Shown: positions 8,865-20,164 of the stretch, one piece after another
Numbering within the stretch: position 1 is the first letter of the stretch
Layout: every line of letters starts with the position of its first letter
NCBI RefSeq assembly: GCF_030540765.1
Contig: NZ_JAUOEL010000004.1
Location: 1 to 64,000, forward strand
DNA length: 64,000 bases
Direction: 5' to 3'
DNA from: Flavivirga jejuensis
GTDB lineage: Bacteria > Bacteroidota > Bacteroidia > Flavobacteriales > Flavobacteriaceae
The notes under the pieces: generated by a model
The model's database searches: none
Told to the model about the DNA's origin: nothing
The model's input: the letters and a program-made list of their open reading frames with translations, nothing else
Position numbers and translations under genes: made by a program

Positions 8865-11240
8865 TTATAGTTTAAAATTATAAGATATTGATGGTACAAT
8901 TCCGAATATTGATAATCGTGTGGCTTCATTAGTTCTTGTGTTCGTATTTTGTCCAAAAGAAATGGATGCTGCATTTTTACGATTGTAAATATTATAAATT
9001 CCAAAGACCCAATTGCTTTGCCTTCTTTTAGTGTTTTTTCGTTTAGGTGTGTAGGAAAAAGAGATATCTAGTCTATTATAGGATGGCAATCTATCTGAAT
9101 TTCTATTATTATAATTGGGGATAGTGATACCATTGAATAAATAGCGTCCATTTGGAAATGTTCCAGGTTGCCCTGTTTGGAATAGAAAATTAGCATTAAT
9201 CTTCCATTTACTATTCCAGTTATAGCTTCCAGTAAATGAGATATCATGAGTTTTATCGTAAGGATTCTTATACCAGTTACTATTGTTAATTCCTAATTCG
9301 GTTGGTGTTCTGCCTTTTGTTTGTTGCTCAGATCTTGATAGGGTGTATGCTAGCCATCCTTTAAACCGTCCTTCGTTTTTTCTTAAAAGAAATTCCAGAC
9401 CATATGCTCTAGCTTTACCATTTAAAACAACTTGTTCTATTGCATTATTTGCAATTAGGTTAGCACCATCTATATAATCGATTCTGTTTTTTACTGATTT
9501 ATAAAAGCTTTCTAATTCTAATGAATACTTATTATTGTTGAAATTTTTAAAATATCCTATAGCAAATTGATCTAATAATTGAGGTTTTACATATTTGCCA
9601 CTAGGTGTCCAAATATCCAAAGGGGTAGGTGAGCTGGTATTTGAGAGCAGATGCAAATATTGACTCATTCTGTTATAGCTTAATTTTACAGAGCTATTGG
9701 TATGGATTTGATAGGCTAATGATACTCTGGGTTCAAGATTGAAAAACTTAGCTATAACCTCACTTCGTTTAAAACTTTCAGTACCAATTGGGTCTGCTTT
9801 TTCATAAATTTGAAAATCGGTATTAAAAAGGACTGCTTGATCATTCTCATAAATGTTTAATTCGTCTTGCCCTAAGCGAAGAAAAGAACTAAGGCGTAAG
9901 CCATAAGCTAGTGCAAATTTATCTGATACTTTTTGCTCTACATCCATGTAAATAGCATTTTCAAAAGCATATTTATCTATAAGTTTAAATGGATTTATTC
10001 CAGAGGATGCAACGGTAGGGTTTATTTCTCCTGGATTAAATTTATAATAGATAGTGTTTAGTCCGTATTGGAGTTTTATTTTATCGTTTAAATAGTGTTT
10101 GAAGTCATATTTTAAATTAAAATTCTGAATTCCAGAAATCCAATCAAATTCAACAAAGTTTAATTTTAGATTGTAGTAATAATCAGAATAAATTAAAGAC
10201 AGGTTTGAAAAGAGTTTATCTGAGAATAAATGATTCCATCTAAAGTTTAAAACAGAATTCCCATAAGTGTTTTCAAATGTATCATCGACTCTAAATACAT
10301 CTCGTCCAAAATACCCTGATAGATATATGTTATTTCTATTATTTAATTTATAACTCAATTTAGTATTTAAATCGTAGAAATACGCAATATTATTATTATC
10401 AAAAAGGGGTAAAAATAAATGGGCATAACTTGATCTACCTCCAAGAAGGAAAGATCCTTTTTCTTTTTTGAAGGGACCTTCAATAAGTAATCTACTAGAA
10501 ACGATACCAATGCCACCATTAGCATGAAATTCTTTACTATTTCCTTCTTTTTGATAGATATCTAGAACAGACGAGACTCTACCACCGTAACGTGCTGGAA
10601 TTCCTCCTTTATAGAGACGAAGATTTTTTATGGCATCTGGGTTGAAAACCGAAAAGAATCCAAATAAATGTGATGAATTGTAAATAGTGGCTTCATCTAA
10701 GAGTATTAAATTTTGATCTGCAGAACCGCCTCTAACATTAAAGCCAGACGCCCCTTCTCCTGCATTGGTTACGCCAGGAAGTAATGTAATAGCTTTAATG
10801 ATGTCTGCTTCACCAAGAACAACGGGTATTTCTTTTATTGAACTAGATGTTAGTTTGTTAATACTCATTTGGGGGGCTTTTATATTGAGTTTCCCAATGT
10901 TTTCGGTAATAACTATTTCATTTAAGTTTTCTAATGCATTGGTTAAATTGAAGTTTTTAATAATATCTTCAGAAAGTATAATGGTTTCAGATTTAGTAAT
11001 AAAACCTAAATAACTAATAACAATGTTGTATGTGCCTTCTGGTAATGTTATGGAATAAAACCCATATTCATTTGTGGCCATTCCAGCTTGAATCTCTGGA
11101 AAAAGGATGTTAACTCCAATAAGGGTTTCGTTACTTTTTTCTTCTAAGATGGTACCACTCAAAGTAAATTTTTGTTGAGCGTTTATAAATGAGATATTAA
11201 AACATAATGTGAAAAGAAACCATAATAATAGGTTTTTCAT
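8865..11240 (-). CDS. TonB-dependent receptor with carboxypeptidase-like N-domain
   Basis: An outer-membrane active-transport receptor. Signal peptide at residues 1-21. A carboxypeptidase regulatory-like (CarboxypepD_reg) domain spans about 26-105. The plug follows (GFNVRGGSADQNLILLDEA, then GGIPARYGGRVSSVLDI), then a 22-strand-type barrel ending in aromatic-rich strands and a terminal SYNFKL. The 791 residues are typical of the class that travels with DUF4249. The two genes probably form one operon with this gene first. Confidence 0.93.
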   Translation of the reverse strand: MKNLLLWFLFTLCFNISFINAQQKFTLSGTILEEKSNETLIGVNILFPEIQAGMATNEYGFYSITLPEGTYNIVISYLGFITKSETIILSEDIIKNFNLTNALENLNEIVITENIGKLNIKAPQMSINKLTSSSIKEIPVVLGEADIIKAITLLPGVTNAGEGASGFNVRGGSADQNLILLDEATIYNSSHLFGFFSVFNPDAIKNLRLYKGGIPARYGGRVSSVLDIYQKEGNSKEFHANGGIGIVSSRLLIEGPFKKEKGSFLLGGRSSYAHLFLPLFDNNNIAYFYDLNTKLSYKLNNRNNIYLSGYFGRDVFRVDDTFENTYGNSVLNFRWNHLFSDKLFSNLSLIYSDYYYNLKLNFVEFDWISGIQNFNLKYDFKHYLNDKIKLQYGLNTIYYKFNPGEINPTVASSGINPFKLIDKYAFENAIYMDVEQKVSDKFALAYGLRLSSFLRLGQDELNIYENDQAVLFNTDFQIYEKADPIGTESFKRSEVIAKFFNLEPRVSLAYQIHTNSSVKLSYNRMSQYLHLLSNTSSPTPLDIWTPSGKYVKPQLLDQFAIGYFKNFNNNKYSLELESFYKSVKNRIDYIDGANLIANNAIEQVVLNGKARAYGLEFLLRKNEGRFKGWLAYTLSRSEQQTKGRTPTELGINNSNWYKNPYDKTHDISFTGSYNWNSKWKINANFLFQTGQPGTFPNGRYLFNGITIPNYNNRNSDRLPSYNRLDISFSYTPKRKNTKRRQSNWVFGIYNIYNRKNAASISFGQNTNTRTNEATRLSIFGIVPSISYNFKL

Positions 11241-11266
11241 TTAATAGCATTTTTTATAAAAATATA

Positions 11267-11292
11267 AAAAAAGCCCCTAAAAAGGAGCTTTT
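11267..11292 (-). terminator. rho-independent terminator of icd
   Basis: Arms AAAAGCTCCT/AGGGGCTTTT (read on the minus strand) enclose a short loop and are followed by a run of T. It lies 26 bp beyond the icd stop, and separates icd from the TonB receptor operon. Confidence 0.8.
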
Positions 11293-11317
11293 CAATATTC
11301 TTTATGAAAGAAGTGGT

Positions 11318-14340
<3,023 letters not shown>

Positions 14341-14352
14341 TTTGTTAATAAA

Positions 14353-14380
14353 AAAAGCCTTGATGTACATCAAGGCTTTT
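14353..14380. terminator. 28-nt perfect palindrome terminator
   Basis: Perfect palindrome with arms AAAAGCCTTGATG/CATCAAGGCTTTT, flanked by A-runs and T-runs on both sides, so it could terminate in either direction. It sits just beyond the DUF2911 fragment, and is probably that gene's original terminator brought close by a deletion. Confidence 0.7.
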
Positions 14381-14400
14381 AAATAATTGCTTTTACAATA

Positions 14401-14634
14401 AATGGTAAATAATGAATATTTGCCTCTTGGTAATTTTATGTTATTGATAACAACGTCGGTAGAGGTTTCGAAAACTGTGGCATCATTTGCTCCAGTTCGC
14501 CATATTTTATTGTAGGGCACGAGTTTATTCCAAACTTTTCTTTCTTTCACTCCAGGTGAACTATAAATCAACTTGATTTGTGCTGATCCTATCTTGTTCT
14601 CTACTGTGGTAAGGGGCTTTATACGAGTGTTGTT
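14401..14634 (-). pseudogene. DUF2911 gene fragment
   Basis: A 78-codon open fragment with strong DUF2911 features: YSSPGVKERKVWNKLVPY, then IWRTGANDATVFETS and LPRGKYSLFTI. Homology continues upstream of the TTG at 14571 (PLTTVENKIGSAQIKLIY) to a stop at about 14635, so the native start and signal peptide are gone. Homology ends after LFTI, and the frame then runs into the terminator palindrome. Both ends are therefore deleted and the C-terminal half is missing. DUF2911 proteins are usually exported proteins of unknown role. Confidence 0.8.
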
Positions 14635-14740
14635 CTAAAACGATCAATTTTGGATAGGGTTACATTGGGTAAATATCTAAAAAACAATATTTTATGATTT
14701 GGGTGTGTTTTTTGAGCGGATTCATATTTAAAAAATAAAT

Positions 14741-15036
14741 ATGAGTGTAATAGGTATTTAGAGCCCTCAACTAGATAATTATCATGACATTGAGGTTAAG
14801 GTTAAGATTAATGGAATAAAGAAGCAGTATAATTACAGGGTAGAAATTTTTTATTGGGATGAGTGCCCTTATCCAACTGATGATAGGGTGGAGTGTATCA
14901 AACAATTGATAACTCAAAATAGGAACGAGAGCCTGGTTGCGAATTCCCCCAGATTTGGGTTACGGAAGTATTGCAAGAGGGTCTATTCCAGCAAATGCTG
15001 TTTTTGTATTTTGAGATTGAAGTGATAAAACAATAG
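14741..15036 (+). pseudogene. unrecognised small gene with nonsense and frameshift
   Basis: An ATG at 14741 is followed by six codons and then TAG; coding-like sequence continues in the same frame (IEVKVKINGIKKQYNYRVEI, then FYWDECPYPTDDRVECIKQ). It shifts frame near 14930 into PQIWVTEVLQEGLFQQMLFL and ends at TAG 15034-15036. Total length suggests an original of about 98 codons. It is on the opposite strand to the island. I do not recognise the family; small acidic proteins of this kind are common near toxin islands. Confidence 0.5.
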
Positions 15037-15306
15037 TGAAATCATAATTGATTCATGCAATTTTTTGAACTAGTTGATGGAAAAGTAACACTGGATCGTG
15101 ATTGATGAATAATTTAGCATCGGAACTTGCGCTGGAAAGGTAATAAAGTAATAGTGTCATTCGAGACGTCACCAATCTGATTAGCATACTTCCACTTATT
15201 TTGATCCATGATATATTGGCGTGCGGGTTAATTGTATAGAATATCCAAAATAAAGTACTCTTCAGTTCTAAGAACCATCAAGAAACAACGTTATAGGTTA
15301 AAAGCT

Positions 15307-15376
15307 GGATCACAGATCCTACGATAAAGTCCGCGATTGTAAATCACGAACAGCTTGAGAAACACGAACAGCCTGA
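15307..15376. repeat. island hairpin repeat, copy 1
   Basis: Contains GGATCACAGATCC (5-bp arms), TACGATAA, GATTGTAAATC (4-bp arms) and CACGAACAGC, followed by a second GAAACACGAACAGC. The same unit recurs at 17130-17178 and 20258-20328. It lies just beyond the last immunity-like gene of the island. The 368-bp stretch 15037-15404 holds nothing else I can identify. Confidence 0.75.
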
Positions 15377-15404
15377 GTTTATAATTTCTTACAAGTCCTT
15401 ATTA

Positions 15405-15968
15405 TTAATCCTTATTGTAATCAGCTAAACTACTAGACTCCTCTGGAGCTAAATACTTCTCTACTCCTACTAACTTACCAAGCTTGGGTATATGCGAAGG
15501 CGTATAATCTCCTACCTCTTCTAACCCTTCATCTTCCTCCCAAAAAAAATAAGAGACAATCTTTAACCCTTCATCACTCTCAGCTACTACATAAATCATA
15601 CTATACATAGATTCGTAATCTTCATCTTTCTCACTATCTCCTGTATAACATAAATAAATCACATCCTCTTTCAATACTCGCTTAATAACATCTCCACACT
15701 TAGGACTTTCATATTTCTTGATCTGGAACAATGAACGCTTTTGGACTTTTTCCAAGTTAACTTTAATTAATTCTTTAAAGCGATATTTCTCTAGCTCTCC
15801 CTCTGACCTACCAATATCAATAACATCAATGATTGTATGAGTGTAATTATGTATTGTAGAATCAAATTTTTTACACTCAGCATCGCTAATACTCTCATCA
15901 TACCTCATCCTATTTGACTCAAATTCGAACTTCAAAAAAGAATCAATAAAGGCTTTCATTTGTTTCAT
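15405..15968 (-). CDS. putative immunity protein, paralogue family 1
   Basis: A 187-residue acidic cytoplasmic protein, no signal peptide. It is a paralogue of the product at 18255-18800 and of the broken gene at 26803-27343. Shared features are an N-terminal helix of the form K-x-FI-D-FLK-E, then LFQIKKYE-x-GD-x-CYT in the middle and an acidic C-terminus. It starts 2 bp after the chimeric gene 15971-16885, the spacing expected of an immunity gene behind its toxin. The family name is not known to me. An immunity role is inferred from position and paralogy only. Confidence 0.6.
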   Translation of the reverse strand: MKQMKAFIDSFLKFEFESNRMRYDESISDAECKKFDSTIHNYTHTIIDVIDIGRSEGELEKYRFKELIKVNLEKVQKRSLFQIKKYESPKCGDVIKRVLKEDVIYLCYTGDSEKDEDYESMYSMIYVVAESDEGLKIVSYFFWEEDEGLEEVGDYTPSHIPKLGKLVGVEKYLAPEESSSLADYNKD

Positions 15969-15970
15969 AT

Positions 15971-16885
15971 CTATTTTTTTGTACCAAATAATAAATCAAT
16001 CTCGTGGAGAGGGAATACTCTTTCTTGCAATGGAGTACCTCCTTTATCTGCAACCGTAATACCGTCTGGCTTATCTGAGTTTTTTTTAGTCGCTGCTTTA
16101 TAACCTTTGATTTGATTTCCTTCTCTATCTTCTACAATCTTAGCTTCATCGTAAGACCCAACTGAATCTTTATGAAGTACTGTTGCTGCTACCTTATCAT
16201 CTTCACCTCCAACTAAAGTAACATCCTTATCCAGATTATTCGGTTTGATGGTGATTTTAACATCCATATCCCCATCTTTGGTTTTAGCTTGAAACTGCCT
16301 TTCATCAGTGGTGAGTTTTCTCCAGCTACTAATGTACCCTTCCAATAGAATGCCCAAATCTTTTCTACCTACCAAGTAAGCAAGAACAATACCTCTTTGT
16401 GCTTTAAATAATGGACTTAGATAATAACCTTCAAGTTCATAATTTCGGTTCATGTATTGTTCTATGGCCTCTAGGTTATTGTATTGCTCAAAAAAAGGCC
16501 CAATGTACTTTTCATAGTCCAAGTAAAAGTTTTGCAGCACCTGATCAGCATCGTCCAGGGTCATTACCTTGTTCTTGTGAAAGTACGAAATTTCCTTTAA
16601 ATTAGTTAATGTTGTAATCAATGGACTATGATCATCACTACTAAATTCTTTGGTTTTCTCATCGAACTCCTTGCTAACCTTGTTCACAGCATCAGACCCT
16701 ATTGTGGCACTGAAATTCAGCCAACTACCTGCTGTTCCGTAATAACTAATGACTATTCCAAACTGATTAACACCTATGTCAGAACAAATCAGGAAATCCT
16801 CTTTCTTTTTCTTGAACCCCTTTGGTTTCAGGAAAGTATTCACTTCTTGCAGTAGATACTTTCTTAAATCTGTTTTTTTTAACAT
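15971..16885 (-). CDS. DUF4304-like protein fused to toxin-like tail (block copy A)
   Basis: A 304-residue intact ORF. Residues 1-202 are the recurring 'constant' block (LKPKGFKKKKEDFLICSD near 19-36; GSWLNFSATIG near 53-63). It resembles DUF4304-type proteins and is homologous to the stand-alone gene at 20440-21096. Residues 203-304 are unique: a polar segment with DGITVADKGGTPLQERVFP, looking like the end of a toxin. There is no signal peptide or membrane segment. It is followed 2 bp later by an immunity-like gene. It may be a chimera of an immunity 5' part with a toxin 3' end, or a real toxin with a constant N-domain. Confidence 0.6.
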   Translation of the reverse strand: MLKKTDLRKYLLQEVNTFLKPKGFKKKKEDFLICSDIGVNQFGIVISYYGTAGSWLNFSATIGSDAVNKVSKEFDEKTKEFSSDDHSPLITTLTNLKEISYFHKNKVMTLDDADQVLQNFYLDYEKYIGPFFEQYNNLEAIEQYMNRNYELEGYYLSPLFKAQRGIVLAYLVGRKDLGILLEGYISSWRKLTTDERQFQAKTKDGDMDVKITIKPNNLDKDVTLVGGEDDKVAATVLHKDSVGSYDEAKIVEDREGNQIKGYKAATKKNSDKPDGITVADKGGTPLQERVFPLHEIDLLFGTKK

Positions 16886-17077
16886 AGTTATAAGTTAATC
16901 ATTGGAATTCCCCGATACTTGCGTCGGGTGTAGCGTAAAGATATGTAATTTTGGTATTATGAGTGGTCATATTCATAAGAATCATAATAAGAGTTTATTA
17001 TTGTATCATTTGGTTTGTCCTATAAAATATAGGAGAAAATTTTTGACACCAGAAGTTTCACAAACGTTACGAAATCC
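16464..17077. repeat. island recombination block, copy A
   Basis: 614 bp matching 21392-22005 and 23772-24385 without indels and with few substitutions. It spans the 5' half of the DUF4304-like gene, its leader and the start of the divergent tnpA remnant. To the right, sequence departs abruptly at 17078 and runs into a hairpin repeat. Confidence 0.85.
16959..17077 (+). pseudogene. IS200/IS605 tnpA 5' remnant, copy A
   Basis: About 40 codons from an ATG, including LLLYHLVCPIKYRRKFLTPE, the typical opening strand and KYRRK motif of Y1 (HUH) transposases. The homology stops at 17077, before the HUH and tyrosine motifs, so it cannot be active. It is divergent from the block A gene with 73 bp between starts. 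Longer copies are at 21887 and 24267. Confidence 0.75.
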
Positions 17078-17129
17078 AGAGGACAGAACAATTCTAAGGG
17101 TAAAAAACGAAATATGGCAGGTTGAAAAC

Positions 17130-17178
17130 GGATCACAGATCCTACGATAACCGTTCGAGATTGTAAATCACGAACAGC
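17130..17178. repeat. island hairpin repeat, copy 2
   Basis: GGATCACAGATCC-TACGATAA-N-GATTGTAAATC-ACGAACAGC as in copies at 15307 and 20258; the spacer between the two hairpins differs (CCGTTCGA here). It lies downstream of the Tdi1-like gene. The rest of 17078-17499 has no gene. Confidence 0.75.
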
Positions 17179-17329
17179 TTTGGTTCTATATGGGATCCAT
17201 GCCTCCAAGGTTTAAATCATAGTAACTCCTTTAAAAAAAAAGCTATTCACTTCTAACCAGAATCTCGACAGGGTTTTAGTAACACCATTTTGTAATCGGC
17301 TTTGACTAAAGGACTAGTCTAATATAGTT

Positions 17330-17380
17330 GTTCTTGGGTTTTTTATAAGCCTGCGCCTTATTGAGAGAAAGACGAACAGC
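17330..17380. repeat. 51-bp island repeat, copy 1
   Basis: GTTCTTGGGTTTTTTATAAG, CCTGCGCC and a GAGAGAAAgACGAACAGC end; nearly identical to 18194-18245. The ACGAACAGC end is shared with the hairpin repeats, so the two families may be parts of one element. Confidence 0.7.
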
Positions 17381-17499
17381 CTTGGTGTGCATTTTGATGG
17401 AAATGCATTACAAATACTACAGTTTCCAGTGCAATTGTAAATGGGTACGCGTTACACTTTCGCTAAACGCGCACCAGTGGGTGCATTCATTTTAAGAAC

Positions 17500-18087
17500 C
17501 TAATCCAGTTGTGACAGGATCATTAGATGTGGTATAAGCTTCAGAGCTTCCATATTCCCTAACTTCTCATCGCCCCCTAAAGCCAACGCTGGAACATAAA
17601 CCACTGCTTCATCGTGAGCTATTGGACCGAACTTATCTACTACAGCTAATTCTACTTCACCGTAAAATTGCTTCTTCCACATGTAATTTGTAGAAACATC
17701 ATCATCTAAAAAGAAAGCAAACTCATCACTTTTAATTATCCTTTCTCTTGTATGAACATTAAGATAAACAATAACAGGGCGGCCTACTACGTCTATCCAT
17801 TCCCACAAAAACAAACTACCTGTAGCTGTCCTCCCAAACACAATTGCCTTATGACTAACCTCTTTAAATTGTCTTGCAACATCATTATATTCATCTGGAT
17901 TTACTAACCAAAAGAGGCCGTTCCCAAAACTTGCAAAACCATATTTCTCCCACAGTTTAACAATAATATCTTCAGTATCATCTCTACCCATAAACACCTG
18001 CGAATACTTTTCTAATGTATCATTTGATACAGCAGTAGTTAGGTTAGGTTCACCAAAATATTCAAAGAACTCAGATATTTTCTCCAT
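17500..18087 (-). CDS. GAD-like/DUF1851 immunity protein (Tdi1 type)
   Basis: A 195-residue protein of the family that includes the T6SS immunity protein Tdi1, which neutralises a DNase effector. The GAD-like half has LWEKYGFASFGNGLFWLVNP near 46-65. The DUF1851 half ends with FGPIAHDEAVVYVPALALGG near 154-173 and a helical tail ending HLMILSQLD, as is usual for the family. Cytoplasmic. Its start overlaps by 17 nt the end of an orphan toxin-like tail (18071-18193), so the cognate toxin has been lost. This is the best-recognised immunity gene of the island. Confidence 0.85.
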   Translation of the reverse strand: MEKISEFFEYFGEPNLTTAVSNDTLEKYSQVFMGRDDTEDIIVKLWEKYGFASFGNGLFWLVNPDEYNDVARQFKEVSHKAIVFGRTATGSLFLWEWIDVVGRPVIVYLNVHTRERIIKSDEFAFFLDDDVSTNYMWKKQFYGEVELAVVDKFGPIAHDEAVVYVPALALGGDEKLGNMEALKLIPHLMILSQLD

Positions 18088-18193
18088 TATTAAGTTGTAT
18101 TTTTAGATTCATCATTGCATTTTTAGCCAGCTTACATGAGTTATTTTCTTCCTTCTTAATTTGATTGTATTGCTTTTCAGTTTCTTCTGGGGC
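18071..18193 (-). pseudogene. orphan toxin 3' tail before Tdi1-like gene
   Basis: 41 codons (APEETEKQYNQIKKEENNSC, then a K/N-rich end) terminating 17 nt inside the Tdi1-like gene. Upstream, the frame enters the repeat at 18194-18245, so the rest of the gene has been replaced. A lysine/glutamate-rich end overlapping an immunity start is what the 3' remnant of a displaced toxin gene would look like. The family cannot be told from this. Confidence 0.5.
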
Positions 18194-18245
18194 GTTCTTG
18201 GGTTTTTTATAAGCCTGCGCCTTTATTGAGAGAAACACGAACAGC
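18194..18245. repeat. 52-bp island repeat, copy 2
   Basis: Second copy of the unit at 17330-17380, ending GAGAGAAACACGAACAGC. It marks the exact point at which the toxin tail 18071-18193 loses its 5' part. Confidence 0.7.
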
Positions 18246-18254
18246 ACGGTAATT

Positions 18255-18800
18255 CTAAATATCAGCATTGTAATGCTTGAGACCATCAAAGCTTTCTACT
18301 GGCTCTTGATATCGTTCTATAGACTCAGGACTCCCTAAACTATCAAAAGTTAAATCTCTGTAACCTGATTCAATCCCCCATTTGTAGGACTTTTTGCTAG
18401 TGTTCTCTCTTGAGTAACCATACTTAGTAGCAATTTTTAAATCATCTCCCTCTTGAACTATAATCATAGCCTCATTAAGTATTTTATGATTAACATCTGG
18501 GTTTCGCACCGAGGTGTAACACACCCAAACATCACCATATTTCTCATGCTCATATCGACTAATCTTGAACAAATGACGAGGGATATCATCTGGGGTACCT
18601 TCAAACATTTCATAAACATCCTCGTCATCTAATTCATTTATGATTTGATAACCCCAAGCACCTTTTAAAGTATCGGTAAAAAAGGAATTCAACCTCTCAA
18701 CTGACTCATTATAACTATCTAAATCTGGAACTCTTTTTAAAGTAGCTGTACGAGACTCTACTTTAAAAAAATCTTCTATGAAAACTTTAATTTTTTGCAT
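18255..18800 (-). CDS. putative immunity protein, paralogue family 1
   Basis: A 181-residue acidic protein, intact. Blocks shared with 26803-27343 are RHLFKISRYEHEKYGD near 93-108 and a long C-terminal match (GSPESIERYQEPVESFDGLK, then HYNADI). The match with 15405-15968 is weaker. It starts 6 bp after the frameshifted gene 18807-19219, presumed the toxin end of the same module. Cytoplasmic; immunity role inferred. Confidence 0.6.
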   Translation of the reverse strand: MQKIKVFIEDFFKVESRTATLKRVPDLDSYNESVERLNSFFTDTLKGAWGYQIINELDDEDVYEMFEGTPDDIPRHLFKISRYEHEKYGDVWVCYTSVRNPDVNHKILNEAMIIVQEGDDLKIATKYGYSRENTSKKSYKWGIESGYRDLTFDSLGSPESIERYQEPVESFDGLKHYNADI

Positions 18801-18806
18801 TTTTAT

Positions 18807-19219
18807 CTATTGTTTTTTTAACGCATCCTTTAAATGAGTATCCTCACCTATTGATTGATCAAATGTATACGGTATAGATGTAGGGGCTGTTCCACTCACA
18901 TTTTTTAACACAGCCTTACCAACTACATACCGAACAGACTTACAAAACTTAGGATCTCTTTTCTTTCCTAAATCAGACACCAAGCTTTTTAAAATATCTT
19001 CCTTTTCTACATCACTTGCTTTCATAGCCGCAGCGGTCTGCGACCTAATCTTATCAGCAATTTTACTATCTGTAATTTCTTTCCATTCGGATATAACTAT
19101 AGCATTAAACGTTATATACTCCCTTTTGCATATTTATCCTGCTCTACTTCCAACTCCCTAACAATACGTTTTTCTATAGCTCCCATTACCTCCTTATTGT
19201 AGTATTCAGATATGGTCAT
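18807..19219 (-). pseudogene. frameshifted toxin-C-terminus-like gene
   Basis: From an ATG at 19219 the frame reads MTISEYYNKEVMGAIEKRIV and on to DKYAKGSI, then stops. In the next frame, from about 19125, it continues as EYITFNAIVISEWKEITDSK through to GEDTHLKDALKKQ at 18807. One nucleotide lost at a short G/A run near 19125 explains the break. The rebuilt product is about 137 residues, mixed alpha/beta and basic, like a small toxin domain. I do not recognise the fold. An immunity-like gene follows after 6 bp. Confidence 0.6.
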
Positions 19220-19253
19220 TTGCCCTTCTTTTTGGTTATTTTATATGTACTTA

Positions 19254-19763
19254 TTACTCCCATTCAGCATCTCCCCATCGGTCAATTAACTCCCAGTCCA
19301 ACTCTGCTAATAGCGGACGTAATTTTCCTAAATCTATACCATAAAGATATTTATCGTAGTCTTTTGGATAGATAGTTATTGTTTCGGGAATACTAAGTGC
19401 ATCTTCAACGTCGATATTATTTGGGTCGGGAATTAATATTTCTCTTGTCGGTATAACGTCATATCCTGAAAAGTATCCGTAATGAATAAACCATTCTACT
19501 TTATTAAACGGTATATGAATTTCAGTATTAAAACTAGAAAAAACAGCTTCCATTACTTCTTTGAAACTAGTAACAATACCTATTCCGTTATTACTCTTTA
19601 TTTCTGTTAAAACAATAACTACTCTAGATTGATCATTCCATAAATAAATACGAAATAAACAATGAGAAACTGTATTCTCACCATTAATCCAGTGAAAAAT
19701 ACTACTGGTTTGAATATACTCACCAAAAGTGTTTTTAATGACTTTACCAGGTGTGTGATTCAT
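19254..19763 (-). CDS. unrecognised protein in immunity position
   Basis: A 169-residue acidic protein without signal or membrane segments. Notable is the C-terminus KLRPLLAELDWELIDRWGDA, rich in Trp and acidic residues, a composition common in immunity proteins. It begins 7 bp after the 41-codon chimeric ORF 19771-19896, the same arrangement as the other modules. I cannot assign a family; the immunity role is inferred from location. Confidence 0.5.
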   Translation of the reverse strand: MNHTPGKVIKNTFGEYIQTSSIFHWINGENTVSHCLFRIYLWNDQSRVVIVLTEIKSNNGIGIVTSFKEVMEAVFSSFNTEIHIPFNKVEWFIHYGYFSGYDVIPTREILIPDPNNIDVEDALSIPETITIYPKDYDKYLYGIDLGKLRPLLAELDWELIDRWGDAEWE

Positions 19764-19770
19764 AACTAGA

Positions 19771-19896
19771 TTACTTGTCTTTAAATTTTACTTTCAGCTT
19801 CAATTGCGCCTCTTTCTTTTTCTTGAACCCCTTTGGTTTCAGGAAAGTATTCACTTCTTGCAGTAGATACTTTCTTAAATCCGTTTTTTTTAGCAT
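19771..19896 (-). CDS. 41-codon block/toxin-tail chimera (block copy B)
   Basis: An in-frame ORF shorter than usual gene limits. Residues 1-28 are the block N-terminus (MLKKTDLRKYLLQEVNTFLK, then PKGFKKKK). Residues 29-41 are new (E, then AQLKLKVKFKDK) and probably the last residues of a lost toxin, because an immunity-like gene starts 7 bp later. It may only serve as a leader that carries translation into the immunity gene. Confidence 0.5.
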   Translation of the reverse strand: MLKKTDLRKYLLQEVNTFLKPKGFKKKKEAQLKLKVKFKDK

Positions 19897-20011
19897 AGTT
19901 ATAAGTTAATCATTGGAATTCCCCGATACTTGCGTTGGGTGTAGCGTAAAGATATGTAATTTTGGTATTATGAGTGATCATATTCATAAGACTCATAATA
20001 AGAGTTTATTA
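19809..20011. repeat. island recombination block, copy B (short)
   Basis: About 200 bp matching copies A, D, E and F. It covers only the first 28-29 codons of the DUF4304-like gene, its leader and about 14 codons of the divergent tnpA remnant (ATG at 19970). Both borders differ from those of the other copies. Confidence 0.8.
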
Positions 20012-20164
20012 TTTAATCACAACTATGAAAAGATGCATACTTCACAGTTGAAGTTGTTTTGATACCTCGCATGTTTGCGTCGAGGTAGTTCATTTTTGAA
20101 ACTAAATTTCCGCTAACGTTATTTGTAATGACTGATATTTGTGTGTCAAAACCTAAGCTCTTCC

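Noticed and set aside
8045-9004. 319-codon start for the DUF4249 gene
   Set aside because: It would overlap the receptor gene by 140 bp and lose the lipoprotein signal; the ATG at 8860 is better.
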